DNA from: Periconia sp. R9002
Lineage: Eukaryota > Ascomycota > Dothideomycetes > Pleosporales > Periconiaceae
Direction: 5' to 3'
DNA: 64,000 nucleotides
Assembly: GCA_023627715.1 (NCBI GenBank)
Contig: JAMAHW010000090.1
Span: 62,001 to 126,000, forward strand
The first letter of the stretch is position 1. Every line of letters begins with the position of its first letter. Both the position numbers and the translations under genes were made by a program. Positions 9,655-20,904 of this stretch are shown piece after piece. The notes under the pieces were generated by a model, which was given only the letters and a program-made list of their open reading frames with translations, was not told the origin of the DNA and did no database searches.

Positions 9655-11469
9655 ATGTCCTCTTTCTTCACGGTTCCTGCGTCGCAACGCAAAAGGAAAA
9701 GGACAGAAAGTGCTTCCGCGGCATCGAAGAAACGCAATGTAGCGACCGACAGCGCTCAATCCGCCAAAGCTTCTCGCCGCGCTCCACGAGACGAATCGAT
9801 ATCTGGCAGCGATGATTCGGACGACGATGATCGAGATACAGGATTCTTTGAGGGGCCTGAAGGATCCTCAGAAGAATCAGAGGATGAGAATGAGACCGCA
9901 GCTGAAAAACGTCTAAGGCTTGCTGAGCGATACATTGAAAACACTCGAAAGCAATTGGAGGATGACGGTGGATTTGATGCTGCAGACATCGACAGAGATC
10001 TTATTGCGCAGAGATTGAAAGAGGATGTAGCGGAGACAAAAGGGAAAATATACAGAAACATTGCCGATCAGTTGGATTTCGCGAATGCCGCCCACGTCAT
10101 GGGCAAGTCTAATTTACAGAAGGCAGTAACGGGATGTGCGCTACGACTTCCATATGCTTGGACTGTTAGCAAAGATATAGTTGTGGAGAAATGGGAGGTT
10201 GCGGACCCAAACGTTTACAACTCTACGGACCCAGACCGACCCACGAATGTCACCCCACGGCGGACGCCCAAACGACTAGTCTGGCGGAAGGGAAATCCAC
10301 ACAAGAAGGGCGACAAGGACTTTCTTGGACATACCGGCGAAATAATCTCTATTGCTATATCGGATTCTGGTCGTTACTTGGCTACCGGCGACAAGCATGC
10401 TCGTCTCATTATCTGGGATGCCGAAACTTTGACCCCGCGTAAATTGTTCACTCGACATCGGGATGCCGTAACATCACTTTCTTTCAGAAGAGGCACCGAG
10501 CAACTTTTCTCTGGTGGAGCGGATCGTGCTGTGTTGGTGTGGAGCGCCGCAGAATCTGCCTATATTGAAACGTTGCATGGCCATGAAGACGTAGTGGCAG
10601 CGGTCGCAGGTGGGCTTGAGGTGAATCAAGAGACTTGTGTGAGTGTCGGTTCAAGAGATCGCTCGGCAAGGTTATGGAAAGTTGTTGATGAAAATCAATT
10701 GGTGTTTCGTAGCGGTGGGACCGCAAGGCAGAAGGGAATGGATCAACTACGCAAGGGCCGTTTTGGAGATAAGGGAAAGAAAGACGATGCCGCAAAAGAA
10801 AATGGCGTCACTAGTGCGCATGAAGATGAGGAAGAAATTATCAACTACGCTGAAGGATCTATGGACTGCGTTGCTCTTCTTGACGCTGGGTTATTTGTCA
10901 CAGGGTCTGACAATGGCGCGCTATCTTTATGGTCTATCAACAGAAAGAAGCCATTGTATGTTCTACCTCTCGCTCATGGACGCGACCCGTCTTTACCGCC
11001 CGAAGAAATGTCCGCAAATCACGATGCAGAAATTTCCGGGCGAAAAGGGCCACGCCTCCCAAGATACATCACAGCTATCGCTACTGTTCCTTTTGCGGAT
11101 TTGATTTTAACCGCGAGCTGGGACGGTTGGATTAGAGCCTGGCGTGTGAGCGCCGACAAGCGCGCAATTGAACCTGTTGGCAAAGTGGGGAGGGTTCCTG
11201 TTCAAGCTGATGGGGAAGAACTAAGAAATGGCACCGCGAATGATGATGAGACTAGTATCATCATACGAGGAATTGTAAATGGGCTTTCCGTACAGGAGAG
11301 AGGGGATCGTGGGCGGGATGGCCTTTGTATAGTTGCTGCGATCGGAAAGGAACCTCGATTAGGACGCTGGATGTCTGGAAAAGTGCCCAATGGCATCTAT
11401 GTCTTTGAAGTGCCCAGGAGGGCAGCTACTGCCAATGAACTGGCAGAGGAGTCAGAAGACGATGAGTGA
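9655..11469 (+). CDS. RRP9: U3 snoRNP-associated WD40 protein Rrp9
   Basis: Single-exon gene of 604 aa. It encodes the WD40 protein (human U3-55K) that binds the box B/C motif of U3 snoRNA and is needed for 18S rRNA processing in the nucleolus. The N-terminus is basic (QRKRKRTES, SKKR: likely nuclear signals) and then very acidic (SGSDDSDDDDRDTGFFEG). AEKRLRLAERYIENTRKQ is a conserved family helix. WD repeats begin near residue 215 (HTGEIISIAISDSGRYLATGDKHARLIIWD) and continue past ILTASWDGWIRAWRV. An acidic, Lys-rich insert sits between repeats at about residues 360-395. The ATG at 9655 is the first in frame and starts the family's MSSFFTVP-like N-terminus. Confidence 0.95.
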   Translation: MSSFFTVPASQRKRKRTESASAASKKRNVATDSAQSAKASRRAPRDESISGSDDSDDDDRDTGFFEGPEGSSEESEDENETAAEKRLRLAERYIENTRKQLEDDGGFDAADIDRDLIAQRLKEDVAETKGKIYRNIADQLDFANAAHVMGKSNLQKAVTGCALRLPYAWTVSKDIVVEKWEVADPNVYNSTDPDRPTNVTPRRTPKRLVWRKGNPHKKGDKDFLGHTGEIISIAISDSGRYLATGDKHARLIIWDAETLTPRKLFTRHRDAVTSLSFRRGTEQLFSGGADRAVLVWSAAESAYIETLHGHEDVVAAVAGGLEVNQETCVSVGSRDRSARLWKVVDENQLVFRSGGTARQKGMDQLRKGRFGDKGKKDDAAKENGVTSAHEDEEEIINYAEGSMDCVALLDAGLFVTGSDNGALSLWSINRKKPLYVLPLAHGRDPSLPPEEMSANHDAEISGRKGPRLPRYITAIATVPFADLILTASWDGWIRAWRVSADKRAIEPVGKVGRVPVQADGEELRNGTANDDETSIIIRGIVNGLSVQERGDRGRDGLCIVAAIGKEPRLGRWMSGKVPNGIYVFEVPRRAATANELAEESEDDE

Positions 11470-11760
11470 GCGGTGTAGCTGATGTACATGTACTTGTTGA
11501 TGTACGCTCATAATGATACCAAAAATGCATATCTATAGATCCTGGATTTGAAAATATATGCCTCATTTATTGCTTCTAATTCCGGAATCAGTAATTCTCA
11601 CCTTAGCACCCTCCACGAGAGCGAGTTGCTGCGGTGAAGACCGAAATGATGATGGTCGTCGCGGAGCACGTGACCTCGCGACACAGCTTGCTTTTGCCGC
11701 ATATCAAACCCTGAACTTTGCGCCGCGAACCACAACTTTGCCTCGTAACCTGGGCTCGAT

Positions 11761-13788
11761 ATGACGGACACGGCAATGGAGGATGGACAGGATGTACGAC
11801 CATCTCCCGTGAAGAGGTCGCGCGCGGAGATGGAAGCAAATGACAATAAAGTCGCCAAAACTGCTGCGGCAGACGCCGATGACGGTACGTCTCATAGGAT
11901 GCACGCGCGCAAGGTTTAGCTAATAGTTCTACAGATGATACCTCCTCCGACGATGATTTCGGACCCGCGTTGCCTTCTTCTGCGCCCAAGAAGAAGAAGA
12001 GGAAACTCCCCTACGAAAAGCTCTATATCGCTGCGTTACCGACCGCAAAACGCTACTTCAAATCGTTGATGCACCGCGAGCAACTTAGCTTCACGACGTT
12101 TACTCCACACACCGATTTCCTCATAACGAGCTCCATTGACGGCGTCGTCAAGTTCTGGAAGAAGGACTTTGGTGGCATTGAGTTTGTGAAAGAATTCAAA
12201 GCGCACGATGGCGAGATCCGCTCTGTGAGCGTCAGCGCAGATGGCAGGAGTTTCGCGACTGCCGGAATAGACAAATCAGTGAAGATTTTTGATGTTACTA
12301 CATTCGATCTGCTTGCTATGCTCAGCCTTGACTACACCCCAAACGCATTGTGTTGGGTCCATGGGAGAGGCGCGTCGCTTCCTCAGTTGGCGGTATCTTC
12401 CGCAGAGAACTCTTGGATTCGCATATACGATGGAAGAGGAGAGAACACCGAGCCTTTGCATACACTCAAGAAGATTCATAAGCAGCCTGTGACACTTATG
12501 GCCTACAACAACAACTTCGATTGCGTTGTGTCTGTGGATCAGGGTGGTATGATAGAGTACTGGCAGCCGAGCGGGAACTTCGAAAAGCCCGATAACGTAT
12601 TTGCTACGAAAAGTACCACAGACTTGTTTGCATTCAAGAAAGCCAAGTCGGTGCCCTCGACCTTAACATTATCCCCTGATGGCAAGCAGTTCGCAACCTT
12701 CTCCTTTCCCGACAGGCATATTAGAGTCTTCCATTTCGCCACAGGGAAGCTTCACAGAGAATACGACGAATCAATTGAAAGTATAGAGGCAGCACATCAA
12801 GCTGGCACTGCTGTACAGACACTGGAAGATATGGAATTCGGACGCAGATTGGGTATCGAACGAGAGCTCGACCAACCCTTAGCCCGTTCGCGCATGAACG
12901 TCGTTTTCGATGAAACGGGGAACTTTATCCTCTATGGCTCTATGTATGGTGTCAAGGTCCTAAATACGTTCTCGAATTCTCGCGTCAAACTCTATGGTCA
13001 AGAAGAATCTTTCCGCCCGCTCTGGCTATCCCTCTATCAAGGTCAACCAGAGAAGAAGGGCGTTGTCACTGTTGAAATGGCTGCATCTGAGAACCCTCTG
13101 CTCCAGGAAGCGGAAGCTCGAGATGCAATGTTAGTATCTACTGGCTTGGGTAAAGTACGCTTCTACATGTTCACGAATGATGATAGCGTTGCCAAGTCAC
13201 AGCGGGATGTACAAAACGAGAAACCTATCAATCTCGCTGCTAAGAAGAAGATTGAAGACAAGCCCGCTGCCACGGGAACATCTGCCACTATCCACACCAC
13301 TTATGGAGACATCATGGTCCGTCTCTTTCCTGAAGCAGCTCCAAAAGCCGTGGAGAACTTCGTCACACATGCTAAGAATGGCTACTACAACAATGTGATT
13401 TTCCACCGCGTGATTAGGAAGTTCATGATTCAAACGGGTGATCCGATGGGAGATGGTACCGGCGGTGAAAGTATATGGGGGAAGGAATTCGAAGACGAGT
13501 TTTCAACACTCAAACACGACAAGCCGTATACACTGAGCATGGCAAATGCCGGACCAAACACCAATGGGTCGCAGTTCTTCATCACGACAGAAAAGACGGT
13601 AAGATCTCTTGCCATGTTTAGTACTGCTATTGTTGCTAACATTACTACAGCCTTGGCTTGACAACAAACACACAGTTTTCGGCAGGGGAGTTGGCGGCTT
13701 GGACGTGGTACACAAGATCGAGAACACCAAGGTATATAAGGAGAAGCCGGAGGAAGACATCAAAATCATCAGCATCTCCATATCTTAG
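11761..13788 (+). CDS. WD40-cyclophilin peptidyl-prolyl isomerase (PPWD1 type)
   Basis: Predicted 641-aa nuclear peptidyl-prolyl cis-trans isomerase, the fungal counterpart of spliceosome-associated PPWD1. Exons are 11761-11884, 11935-13598 and 13651-13788. The N-terminus is acidic with a basic patch KKKKRK. WD40 repeats span about residues 80-400 ([24 protein letters not shown]). The cyclophilin domain starts near 490 ([26 protein letters not shown]). Active-site segments are intact: [28 protein letters not shown] and, in the last exon, the [12 protein letters not shown] tryptophan. Translating through the last donor gives a truncated protein lacking that Trp, which supports the intron at 13599-13650. 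Confidence 0.94.
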
Positions 13789-14326
13789 TGAGATGTAGTA
13801 TATAGGTGGTTAGAAGAGAAGATGTACATCTACTGGAGACGTATGTTCAACACAGGATAATTTTTTGCGATTGCATGTACGACCAATCATTGCGCTCTCT
13901 CCCACAGCTCGAAAGCAGAGAGAAACCGCACCCAAGATCAGCCGCGCTTGATCTCCACTTCACATGACGGTTTTCGTTCTCATGGACCCTCGCATAAGCG
14001 GGTATCTCCAATTCGAAAATGCTTTTTAGTGAGTGTGATAATTTGCGTTGTTCAATGAAGAAGAGAAAGCTGGGACGGAGGTGCAGAAAGTTTTGAAGGG
14101 GCGCGGCCCGGAACTCGGCGAAACGTGGCGCCGTGCCCCGCCAATGAGCGAATTGAGTCATGGTCTTTTTCGCCTTTGCTGTGGGCATTTCTCTCGAGAG
14201 CGACCGCTTGTTGTATCGGACCCCTCCCAATCTCGCCTCGTCGTTTTCCTCAGCCTAGACGCCTGCACGACGCCCTCTCTCAATCCCTACCCATCCAAGA
14301 ATTCTCCACACGAACGACCACCCAAC
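13789..14326. other. Intergenic upstream of eIF2 gamma
   Basis: Holds the PPWD1 3' UTR and the eIF2 gamma promoter and leader. A CCAAT box (about 14147) and a TGAGTCA site lie within 200 bp of the eIF2 gamma start. A long open frame (14048-14626) runs into the gene in its own frame but begins upstream of the conserved start and is treated as leader. Confidence 0.55.
14154..14160. promoter_or_regulatory. Candidate Gcn4/CPC1 (bZIP) site TGAGTCA
   Basis: Exact match to the TGASTCA core bound by Gcn4/Cpc1-type bZIP activators, 167 bp upstream of the eIF2 gamma ATG and next to a CCAAT box. eIF2 is part of the general amino-acid control circuit that produces Gcn4, so a feedback site is plausible. 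A 7-bp match can occur by chance. Confidence 0.35.
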
Positions 14327-15943
14327 ATGGCGTCTGATACCGAGTCCGAGCACGAGCACCGCGATGACGAAAGCGTGTCCGACCCCGAGGAGGTGGAAGA
14401 CAGCAAGCCCAAGTCGGCTTTGAAAAAAACGAGGGATGTGCTGCCTCCAGCCGAGCGTCCAGAGCTACCGTACGCCATCGGCCCTTCACAATCCTCGAGG
14501 GTGTGCTTACACGTGATAGGGAACAACCAGATCCATCCACAGTCGACTTCACAAAGCTCACTCCATTGTCCCCCGAAATTATTTCCCGCCAAGCCACCAT
14601 CAACATTGGGACCATCGGCCACGTAGCTCACGGAAAGAGTACGGTGGTGAAGGCCATCTCGGGAGTGCAGACTGTCCGTTTCAAGAACGAACTCGAGCGA
14701 AACATCACCATCAAACTCGGTTACGCAAACGCGAAGATCTACCAGTGCGACAATCCCGAATGCCCTCGACCAACATGTTACAGGTCCTACAAGAGCGAGA
14801 AGGAAGTGGACCCGCCGTGTGAGCGTGAGGGATGCGAGGGAACATACCGGCTGAAGAGACATTTGTCATTCGTTGACTGCCCCGGTCACGATATTCTGAT
14901 GAGCACTATGTTGTCAGGAGCCGCTGTCATGGACGCCGCACTGCTTTTGATTGCCGGAAACGAAACCTGCCCGCAGCCACAGACCAGTGAGCATCTTGCT
15001 GCCATCGAAATCATGAAGCTCAACCACATCATCATTCTCCAGAACAAGGTGGATCTGATGCGAGAAGATGGCGCTGCCGCTCACTACGAGTCTATTCTCA
15101 AATTCATTCGAGGCACAGTTGCCGACGGCTCACCTATCATTCCCATCTCCGCCCAGCTCAAGTTCAACATCGACGCTATCAACGAGCACCTGATCTCCAA
15201 GATTCCGGTCCCAGTACGAGATTTCACGGCGAAGCCCCATATGATTGTCATCCGATCATTCGATGTTAACAAGCCCGGTGCCGAGATTGATGAGCTGAAG
15301 GGTGGTGTTGCTGGTGGTAGTATCTTGACTGGTGTGCTGAAGCTGGGTGATGAGATTGAAATCCGACCTGGTATCGTGTCCAAAGACAGCGCAGGAAAGA
15401 TCCAATGCAAACCCATCTACTCCCGAGTAGTGTCACTGTTTGCCGAGCACAACGACTTGAAGTTTGCTGTGCCAGGTGGTCTCATCGGTGTTGGTACCCG
15501 TGTCGACCCTACACTGTGCCGTGCGGATCGTCTTGTTGGTTTCGTCCTGGGTCTGCGCGGGCATCTCCCCAACATTTACACCGAGCTTGAAGTGAACTAC
15601 TTCTTGCTCCGACGGTTGCTCGGTGTCAAGACGGCTGATGGCAAGCAGGCCAAGGTCGCAAAACTAGCCAAGAACGAAGTTCTGGTAAGTCCTTTTGGAA
15701 TATCTATTACATCCGAGAATCTAAACTAACAATGCAATGCAGATGGTCAACATTGGATCCACTGCAACTGGCGCCAAAGTCATCGCTGTCAAGGCTGATG
15801 CTGCTCGTCTTTCCCTCACGTCACCTGCGTGTACCGAGATTGGTGAAAAGGTTGCTTTGTCAAGGCGTATCGAGAAGCACTGGCGGTTGATCGGTTGGGC
15901 CAACATTGTGGCTGGAAATGTCCTTGAGCCTCTCCAAGACTAG
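14327..15943 (+). CDS. GCD11: Translation initiation factor eIF2 gamma
   Basis: GTP-binding gamma subunit of eIF2, which carries Met-tRNAi to the 40S ribosome. Predicted 502 aa from exons 14327-14469, 14520-15684 and 15743-15943. The N-terminal 50 residues are acidic. G1 is GHVAHGKST and is followed by the switch region [23 protein letters not shown] zinc knuckle follows ([20 protein letters not shown]). G3 is DCPGH and G4 NKVD. Domain II starts near [22 protein letters not shown]. The last exon finishes domain III ([13 protein letters not shown]). The second intron is set by GTAAGT and GCAG, without which the protein would lose its last 66 residues. Confidence 0.97.
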
Positions 15944-16970
15944 GAAGAGCTTGGGGTGTGAATCAGTGGCATCAGTCAAAAAATAGCAACACGATGTTTA
16001 CGACGATAATGGAGGTCTTTACGGGGCGATTTGTATCACGATTATGATGCCAGCATTTTTGGCATTTCCCTCTCCAGCATGGGTTCGGCATTATGTATAG
16101 ACGGCAGCAGAGAGATGGATCTACGGCTTTTCAGGAAAAAAGGGGGCACTTGGAAGAGCAAAAGTGGAGAAAATGGGATTGGAGTGAGGGGGTGTTGACG
16201 GGAGGCAGTGAGTAGATGTAGCATTGTCAAAATAGTACATGAAGTATCAAAGCCATACCTAAAATGAAATCCTAGAGAGGAGGATGTGACATGTACTAGG
16301 GGTCGCCAGGCTGTGGGTAAACGGGCAGAGTAGCAGGCACTATGCCCGATAAGCGATGCGTGGAGCGCATGTCGTGCTACGTTTTGGTAACTAAAGGGAG
16401 AAAATGGCGCAGATTGCGGAGGTACGGAGGGCAATAGTAGGATAGATGACGATTGATGTGCATACAACTTTTGCCGACGAAGCTTAAATACACGTCCGTC
16501 GCCCGCATCGCCATACTTACACCATACAAAGGTCGTTTGTGGTACTACTTCGACGGCAACGCTTTCCCCCACGACTTGCCTTTGTACATGATGCAGATGC
16601 GATCACGAGTGCTCGAGGCCAATCCAGCTAAGGCGCCGGCGACCAATGAGAATGGCTCTAATGCGCTTCAGTTACCGTGCGACCGCCGCGAGCCGCATGT
16701 TTGTTCCCTAATGGCAGGTTAACACGAACCGTCCCAAGTACTTCCCCTAAGTACAGGTATAGGCTTATCACGGTTTATGAAGAGAAAAATTTATAACGCC
16801 AACATTTCCTCAGCCGAGACCCGTCTCACGCACTCACTCACTTGCTTCCTATTTATTCTACTCCCTCAGACAAAGCAATCCTGCCCCGCCATACCGCAAC
16901 CCCACCATCATCAACCACATACCTAAGTATACACCTCCGAGCCTCAACTTGAATCCACACAACTCCAACC
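15944..16970. other. Intergenic, promoter and leader of ornithine aminotransferase
   Basis: About 1 kb between two co-directional genes. The last 180 bp are rich in C and A (leader-like: CACTCACTCACTTGC and following). A 176-codon open frame on the minus strand (16042-16572) has no recognisable domain and a composition unlike neighbouring proteins. No other feature is seen. Confidence 0.5.
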
Positions 16971-18590
16971 ATGTCTCCTGGCGCAATTCACGCAGACTCA
17001 TCTTCAGCCGGCAATGGCACCTCCTTGAAGCCCACCGCCCGCCCTTTTCACCCTACAGGCACTCCCGATCCTACCAAGTACCACGCCGCATCCTCAAACG
17101 AGGCCATCAAGGCCGAAGCTGAGTTCGCTGCTCACAACTACCACCCACTGCCAATTGGTATGCTTACCCCGCTACCCCACCCGTCTACATGTTGCAGAAT
17201 CGCAGAACTTACCAACAATTCAAGTCTTCTCGCGTGCAAGCGGCACCTCCGTCTGGGACCCCGAGGGCAAGCACTACCTTGACTTCCTCTCCGCCTACAG
17301 TGCCGTGAATCAAGGGCATTGCCACCCCGAGCTTGTGAAGGCGCTGGTCGAGCAGGCTTCGAGGTTGACCCTCAGCAGTCGCGCTTTCTATAACGATGTA
17401 TTCCCTCGTTTCGCTGAATATGCCACCAAGCTCTTTGGTTTCGATATGATTCTGCCAATGAACACAGGCGCGGAAGCTGTTGAAACCGCAGTCAAGGTCG
17501 CGCGCAAATGGGGTTACAAAGTCAAGGGCATTCCACAAGATGAAGCTCTTGTTTTCGCGGTGGAAGAAAACTTCCACGGCCGTACAGTGAGTGGACTGTT
17601 ATTAATGTACGGGAACAATTGGCTAACGCGACTTTTCAGTTTGCTGCCATCACCATGTCAAGCGATCCTGAATCGCGAGATAACTACGGCCCATACCTTC
17701 CCAACATCGGAAGCATCAACCCCAAGACCAAGAAACCAATCAGGTACAACAACGTCGATGATGTACGTGATGTGTTGGAGACATACGGTGAAAAAACCGC
17801 AGCATTCCTTGTCGAGCCTATTCAGGGTGAGGCTGGCATTGTCGTTCCAGACGACAGCTATCTCAAGGAAGTCAAAGATCTCTGCGTGAAGCACAATGTT
17901 CTGCTCATTGTCGATGAAATTCAAACTGGTATTGCGCGGACAGGAAAACTCTTGTGCCATGAATGGAGCGGCATCAAGCCAGACCTGGTACTTCTTGGCA
18001 AGGCCATTTCAGGTGGCATGTATCCTGTCTCTGCAGTCTTGGGCTCCAAAGAAGTCATGCTCACTGTTGAACCTGGAACTCACGGTTCAACCTACGGAGG
18101 TAACCCCTTGGGTTCCGCCGTCGCCATCCGCGCTTTGGAAGTGATTCAGGAAGAAAACCTGACGGAGCGTGCTGAAGCGCTCGGTCACCGATTCCGTGAC
18201 GGCCTGGCGAAGCTCAACAGCCCTATGATCAAGCTTATTCGAGGAAAAGGACTGCTAAATGCCATCGTCATCGACGAAAGCAAGACGAACGGCCACAGCG
18301 CATGGGATCTGTGTATGCTCTTCAAAGAGAAGGGATTGTTGGTAGGAAGAGCCCTGAAGATTATGCACGTACGAGACAGGCAAGATGCTAATAGCGACGG
18401 ACAGGCGAAACCCACTCACCAGAACATCATCCGCCTGGCACCACCGTTGGTGATTACAGAGCAGGAGATTGACTCGGCGCTCAAGATCATCCAAGAGGCC
18501 ATGGAGGAACTGCCCAACTTGAAGGGTAAGAGGGAGGAGGAAGTGCTCCCTCCGGGTGAGAAGAACGTGCACATTGGTGTTGACAACTAA
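16971..18590 (+). CDS. CAR2: Ornithine aminotransferase
   Basis: PLP-dependent class III aminotransferase that converts ornithine and 2-oxoglutarate to glutamate semialdehyde and glutamate, the second step of arginine catabolism after arginase. Predicted 508 aa from exons 16971-17157, 17198-17586 and 17640-18590. The first intron is only 40 nt. Conserved blocks include [79 protein letters not shown] and the PLP-lysine segment [15 protein letters not shown]. The N-terminus (about 35 residues) is Ser/Pro-rich and not a clear mitochondrial signal, in line with the cytosolic fungal enzyme. The C-terminal 20 residues ([14 protein letters not shown]) are an extension beyond the core fold. Confidence 0.96.
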
Positions 18591-20904
18591 ATCGCTCATG
18601 CTTTCCTCATGCCTCCTTACGGTCCCTCTGCATTGACGTAGACATGGTGCAACATCGATTTGCTTGTCAAGATACGATAGCGCAGCTGTGTTCGCCGAAG
18701 AAAACATTTGGATCATGTGCAGAGGCCATGAGGCCGTGGCTACAGGGTGCTAGCGATATGTTGGAGGAGACGAGAAAGCCATTATGCCTTTTTACCTCAC
18801 ACTAACAGTGAGACGGAGACATTGAGGAAGTGCAATACTTGATTGCAAATCCTCGAAACAAGGTTGTCTCAGAGAAGGAAAGGAAGCCTAGAAGGATCCA
18901 AACGGTTGGACAGCGTTGGACCGCTTGTGCACGGAATAACGCAAGATGCTGTCGAAATTGTATAATCATCGGTATCTTGCAACCAGGGAGGGCGATTGCT
19001 CCGCCGGGGTGCATTTTCCTCCTTATGTACATGGCCAAGACTCCAGCTATCTTGTCTATCAGCGATGTTCAGTAATTAAAAATAGAAACAGGTCGTATCG
19101 TATCCGTGAAGTGCTTTTATATCTCGATGTCATGTCTCGCTCGTTCCCGCTCGTTTTCCCCCAAATTCCCTCTCTGATCCAAACATGGCCGACTTGTGAC
19201 ACTCAATCCCTTCCTCTGGTTCCCCGCCTTGTTCATTAGATGAAGATAACTGCGCTCACTTCCATGTCCAACACTTCGCCACGATGCAAACCCACTATAT
19301 TGAAACAAGAGGAGGACGAGGAACAAGAGATGCAGGCGGCGCCGTACATGTAGTCTGCCATGGATGAAGGACCCACGCAACCTCTTCCTTGGTGCTTCCG
19401 CCGCAACCCGAATCTCACGCACGACCCAGCGAAACCAAGATGCCTAGACAGACGTATGGTCCAGAAACAGGTAGCGATGACGCTTCGGAACGCGACTCTA
19501 TGCAGGATGCAGAATGCAAAGAATGACAAACGTACGTCTAGTATTGCGCGAAACAGAGTTCTTGTTACCTGTCACGAATTCCTGACAAGCTGTAACAGCC
19601 GAGGAATCTGGACATGAACAAATGGATGGAGACAGTAACCGAGAATACAGTTTGAGGTTCCATGGTACGGGGTACATGGCATACTTCACATGGTATGCCA
19701 TGCTGCCATGCACACGCGAGTCCCCAGATAAACTCTGGTACCTTTCCTTGTGTCTGCTGGCGCCATGAGCACCTGTCAACCAGTCTCACCAGTAACAACG
19801 ACGCATCCGCCTCCAAGACGACCCAACGAAAAATAAACACAACTCGGACAAGACCGAGAGACTGACGCACGTCGTTTTATCTCTGGGCAGTTACAATTGC
19901 CTACGGTTAGAACGGGCAATAAATACGAAGGCAAAGGAAGAAGAACAAGAAGCGTCATCAATGCATTCTCGGATGATTTCCTCTCCAACACGGCTTCGCT
20001 TCTCTTTCCAATCTCTCTCCATCATCATCACTGTCTAAGGAATAGATACTAAGCTCTAGACGGTTAACAGTGTGGGAAATGCACCATGCGGAGCCTCGGC
20101 GCACATCAAAGTCCGAGTGAAGATGGGCATTTTGTTCCCACGAGCGCTAGCTTTTGCGAACAAAGCCGCCCACTTCCCGACGACTAGATGCGGGATCGGA
20201 TGCATGCCTTTGTAATGGATTGCCGAGCTTTAGGGCGTAACGAAACGCCGAGTCAGCGTGAATTGCTTGATTGCAATTGGCGTCTTGCCTGCATGGGCAT
20301 GGTAGCATGGCATTTGTTTCGTTTAGGAAGCCGAGGCCGTTTGTTGACCCTACCTAGTGACCTCACGACTCTTTTTCTAATGCATGCGCAAACCCTCACG
20401 TTATCACTGTTGCCTGTGTCTGCCTGTCGTTGCCTTCGACCTTACAAATCTTCCCCCCGGGCCCTGTTCTTTCTCTCCACCGCTCTTCCTTCCACCGCCC
20501 TCTCGTATATTAATTCCCCACCCGACATATTTGCCCTTTCGCGCGACGAGAGAGGGAGAGAGTCGCTGCTGTGGTAATACTTTGGGTTTCGAACGCTTCT
20601 GTTTTTGTTTTCGTCGCTAGGCAAAAAAAAGAGAAGTTCAACATTCAACATCCATGGAGCAGCCCCGTTTTTGAATTCCGCAGACATAATATTCTCCATT
20701 TCGTTTTCGTCAATGTCGTTGTTGCTTGGATAATCGTTCCCCCTCCTGTCCCCGCGACAACTGACGGTAGTTTTCGTCCGGACGAAAAAAAAAACAAATC
20801 CTTCCGACCAAAGGATTCGGTACACTACCTACACCCACCAGCAACATCTATAGAGGATTCGCAATTTCTAAAATAGACGCACATACAAACCCCCAACATT
20901 AATC
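18591..20904. other. Intergenic upstream of the ABC transporter, no gene seen
   Basis: A 2.3-kb gap. Many open frames of 60-130 codons occur on both strands, none with a recognisable domain or codon pattern. The last 450 bp are pyrimidine-rich and look like promoter and leader of the transporter. They contain a perfect 18-bp palindrome (20771-20788). Confidence 0.5.
20771..20788. promoter_or_regulatory. Perfect 18-bp palindrome upstream of ABC transporter
   Basis: Reads TTTTCGTCCGGACGAAAA, centred 125 bp before the transporter ATG. The core TCCGGA holds two inverted CGG triplets, the half-site of Zn2Cys6 activators that control drug pumps in fungi. If it is transcribed, it would also fold as a leader hairpin. 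The palindrome is observed; the function is inferred. Confidence 0.4.

Noticed and set aside
16042..16572. 176-codon minus-strand frame upstream of ornithine aminotransferase
   Set aside because: No domain or signal; random frame in promoter DNA.
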